Part shown: positions 39,404 to 40,800 of the stretch, one piece after another
How the letters are laid out: each line of letters starts with the position of its first letter
Numbering within the stretch: position 1 is the first letter of the stretch
Assembly: GCA_026989035.1 (NCBI GenBank)
Contig: JALSKB010000197.1
Coordinates: 1-40,800, forward strand
Direction of reading: 5' to 3'
Source: Saprospiraceae bacterium
GTDB lineage: Bacteria > Bacteroidota > Bacteroidia > Chitinophagales > Saprospiraceae
Length of the DNA: 40,800 nucleotides
Notes under the pieces: generated by a model
Told to the model about the DNA's origin: nothing
What the model saw: only the letters and a program-made list of their open reading frames with translations
The model's database searches: none
Made by a program: the position numbers and the translations under genes

Positions 39404-40800
39404 ATGAAAAAGCTGCTTATCGGTACCTTGGCCGTCTTTTTGCTACCCTTCCAGGCAACAAACTCCTCAAATATTTCAGGCCCACCACTACCTCCTACTC
39501 CAAATCCTCCCTCCTGCAACTGCACCATTTCCAGAGGTAACTTCACCGCCCCTTTACCTTTTTTGTATTCCAATCAAACAGCTACAGCCTTCTACAGTTA
39601 TGGAACTCCCGCAGGAGCATCCGCCAATACGGGAATAGAAGAACCCAATGCCATGCTGGTCATGCTGTATGAAGACTCCAATACCGGAAATACCAGCTTA
39701 ATCACCATTTTGGACCAAGCCGGCGATTCAGATGGAGGAAATGTTAATTTGGAAATCAACTGCCTGCCCGATTCAGCTTACATCGCCGTATCAGATGACT
39801 TAAACGAGCTTACCGGTACACCTCCCACCATAACGGGCAATTTTAACTGGGCCCCTTGCTGCACTGATGGCGGTGTTGTCAGTGGTGTGGGCTGCGGCAA
39901 TACCATCACCATCAATCCCACCATCAACGCAGGCATATCAAACTTTTACTTCGTTTATGGAAACGCAGCAACACCCACTTATGTCATTTTACCTGCCTCA
40001 AACTGTCCCATCGTCATCAATTGTGGTGGAAACAGCTGCTGCGAACAAGCTATCAATGCCACGGCTTCTCAACAAAACCCTTCTTGCCCCCAAAGCACAG
40101 ATGGCTCCATAGATGTTACCCTACCCGATCAATGCGTTCCCACACCTTCCTTTCTCTGGTCCACAGGAGCAACAACGGAAGATTTGAATGGCCTCCCGCC
40201 CGGCAACTACGCTGTCACCATCACAGATGCATCTAATTGCACAGAAGTCCTCACTTTCAACCTCATACCTAATGCCAACACCCCCTCTCCCTCAATTTCA
40301 GGGCCACAAGGCATCTGTCCCGGACAAATCGCTCAGTTAACACTAGATCAATCCTACTCATCATATAACTGGTCAACAGGCCAAAACAACTCATCTATCT
40401 TAGTTAGCAGTCCGGGAACCTACAGTGTAACCGTTACCAACTCCGGAGGTTGTAGCGGAACAGCTTCCATTGAAATTGCTGCTTACCCACCTGCTATACC
40501 GTCAATCTCCGGCCCTATGGAAATTTGTGAAGGTGATACCGTTTTATTGGATGCAGGATCGGGCTTTTCCAACTACCTGTGGTCAACAGGTCAAAACGGA
40601 CAAACTATTGAAGTTACAGAAGCAGGAGGTTATGTTGTTACTGTAACCAATGCTTCAGGCTGCCAAGGTTTTGATTTCACTATCCTAAATCCTCTCCCTA
40701 CCGACACCACCTACCTCACCCTACAAACCTGCGACCCGCAGCAGACCGGAACCTTTACTCAAATTCTCTCCAATCAATCCGGTTGCGACAGCATTGTCAT
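39404..40800 (+). CDS. Large secreted adhesin-like protein with SprB and WSTG repeats, 3' end cut
   Basis: The frame is open from an ATG at 39404 to the window edge (465 codons). A signal peptide (MKKLLIGTLAVFLLPFQA) precedes a Cys-rich N-terminal region. From residue about 216 comes a SprB-like repeat (NPSCPQSTDGSI, then FLWSTGATTE and GNYAVTITDASNC). Two 70-residue repeats begin SISGP at residues 297 and 367 and contain WSTGQ and VTVTN. The final CDPQQTGTFTQILSN opens another repeat type seen in giant Saprospiria surface proteins. It is probably secreted by T9SS for adhesion or gliding; the C-terminal sorting signal lies outside. Confidence 0.85.
   Translation, partial: MKKLLIGTLAVFLLPFQATNSSNISGPPLPPTPNPPSCNCTISRGNFTAPLPFLYSNQTATAFYSYGTPAGASANTGIEEPNAMLVMLYEDSNTGNTSLITILDQAGDSDGGNVNLEINCLPDSAYIAVSDDLNELTGTPPTITGNFNWAPCCTDGGVVSGVGCGNTITINPTINAGISNFYFVYGNAATPTYVILPASNCPIVINCGGNSCCEQAINATASQQNPSCPQSTDGSIDVTLPDQCVPTPSFLWSTGATTEDLNGLPPGNYAVTITDASNCTEVLTFNLIPNANTPSPSISGPQGICPGQIAQLTLDQSYSSYNWSTGQNNSSILVSSPGTYSVTVTNSGGCSGTASIEIAAYPPAIPSISGPMEICEGDTVLLDAGSGFSNYLWSTGQNGQTIEVTEAGGYVVTVTNASGCQGFDFTILNPLPTDTTYLTLQTCDPQQTGTFTQILSNQSGCDSIV
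40292..40690 (+). repeat. Two tandem 210-base adhesin repeats
   Basis: Units start at 40292 and 40502. Both encode SISGP, then a Cys, a YxWSTGQ box, a GxYxVTVTN box and GC. The DNA TGGTCAACAGG recurs in both units, so the duplication is fairly recent or under conversion. Confidence 0.8.

Overview
The window looks like a chromosomal segment of a Bacteroidota bacterium, most likely near the Saprospiria. Support comes from a C-terminal type IX secretion sorting domain, a TonB-dependent receptor with an N-terminal carboxypeptidase-regulatory-like domain, tandem OmpH/Skp genes next to murI, DUF3108, DUF4230 and DUF4919 proteins, a large adhesin with SprB-like and WSTG repeats, and many promoters with the Bacteroidota -7 element TAnnTTTG. 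Shine-Dalgarno sequences are mostly absent. Most genes are ordinary core genes. No tRNA, rRNA, CRISPR array or insertion sequence was seen.

Layout. 1-1.5 kb (minus): a cut-off BatD-like gene behind a DUF58 gene. 1.5-6.0 kb (plus): a flippase-like membrane protein, DUF3108, DUF4230 and a sodium:solute symporter in one run. 6.0-11.2 kb (minus): an AT-rich restriction-modification module made of a small SAM-binding protein, an Eco57I-like adenine methylase, an internally deleted regulator remnant and a GIY-YIG/helicase fusion, with a perfect 28-bp palindrome inside it. 11.3-14.5 kb (minus): an M1 peptidase fused to a predicted outer-membrane barrel. 14.5-20.1 kb (plus): an asparagine-synthase-like protein, a small membrane protein, mutL, a rhomboid protease and DUF4919. 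20.2-21.8 kb (minus): a T9SS cargo protein with a glycosidase-like barrel. 22.0-26.6 kb (plus): uvrA and Xaa-Pro aminopeptidase. 26.6-27.6 kb (minus): psuG. 27.7-32.0 kb (plus): a beta-helix lipoprotein and a TonB-dependent receptor. 32.3-34.3 kb (plus): a second rhomboid and an endonuclease/exonuclease/phosphatase protein. 34.3-36.3 kb (minus): murI and two OmpH/Skp chaperones. 36.6-38.1 kb (plus): hutH. 38.1-39.2 kb (minus): an XRE-Fic protein. 39.4 kb to the end (plus): a cut-off surface adhesin.

The most unusual signal is not a gene. A 13-base motif, G(C/G)CTTTCG(G/C)CAAA, occurs 18 times on both strands, in several reading frames and once between genes. By chance a given 13-mer is expected about 0.001 times. 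The two variable bases always change together, so the arms stay complementary (GCC/GGC, GGC/GCC and once GTC/GAC). Most near-variants read GNRA in the loop on the other strand. This is a dispersed mini-hairpin family under DNA-level selection; an uptake sequence, a recombination signal or a nucleoid site are possible roles. The second system of interest is the restriction module: one methylase-like subunit keeps the SAM motif but lost the catalytic motif, and the other keeps the catalytic motif but has an altered SAM motif.
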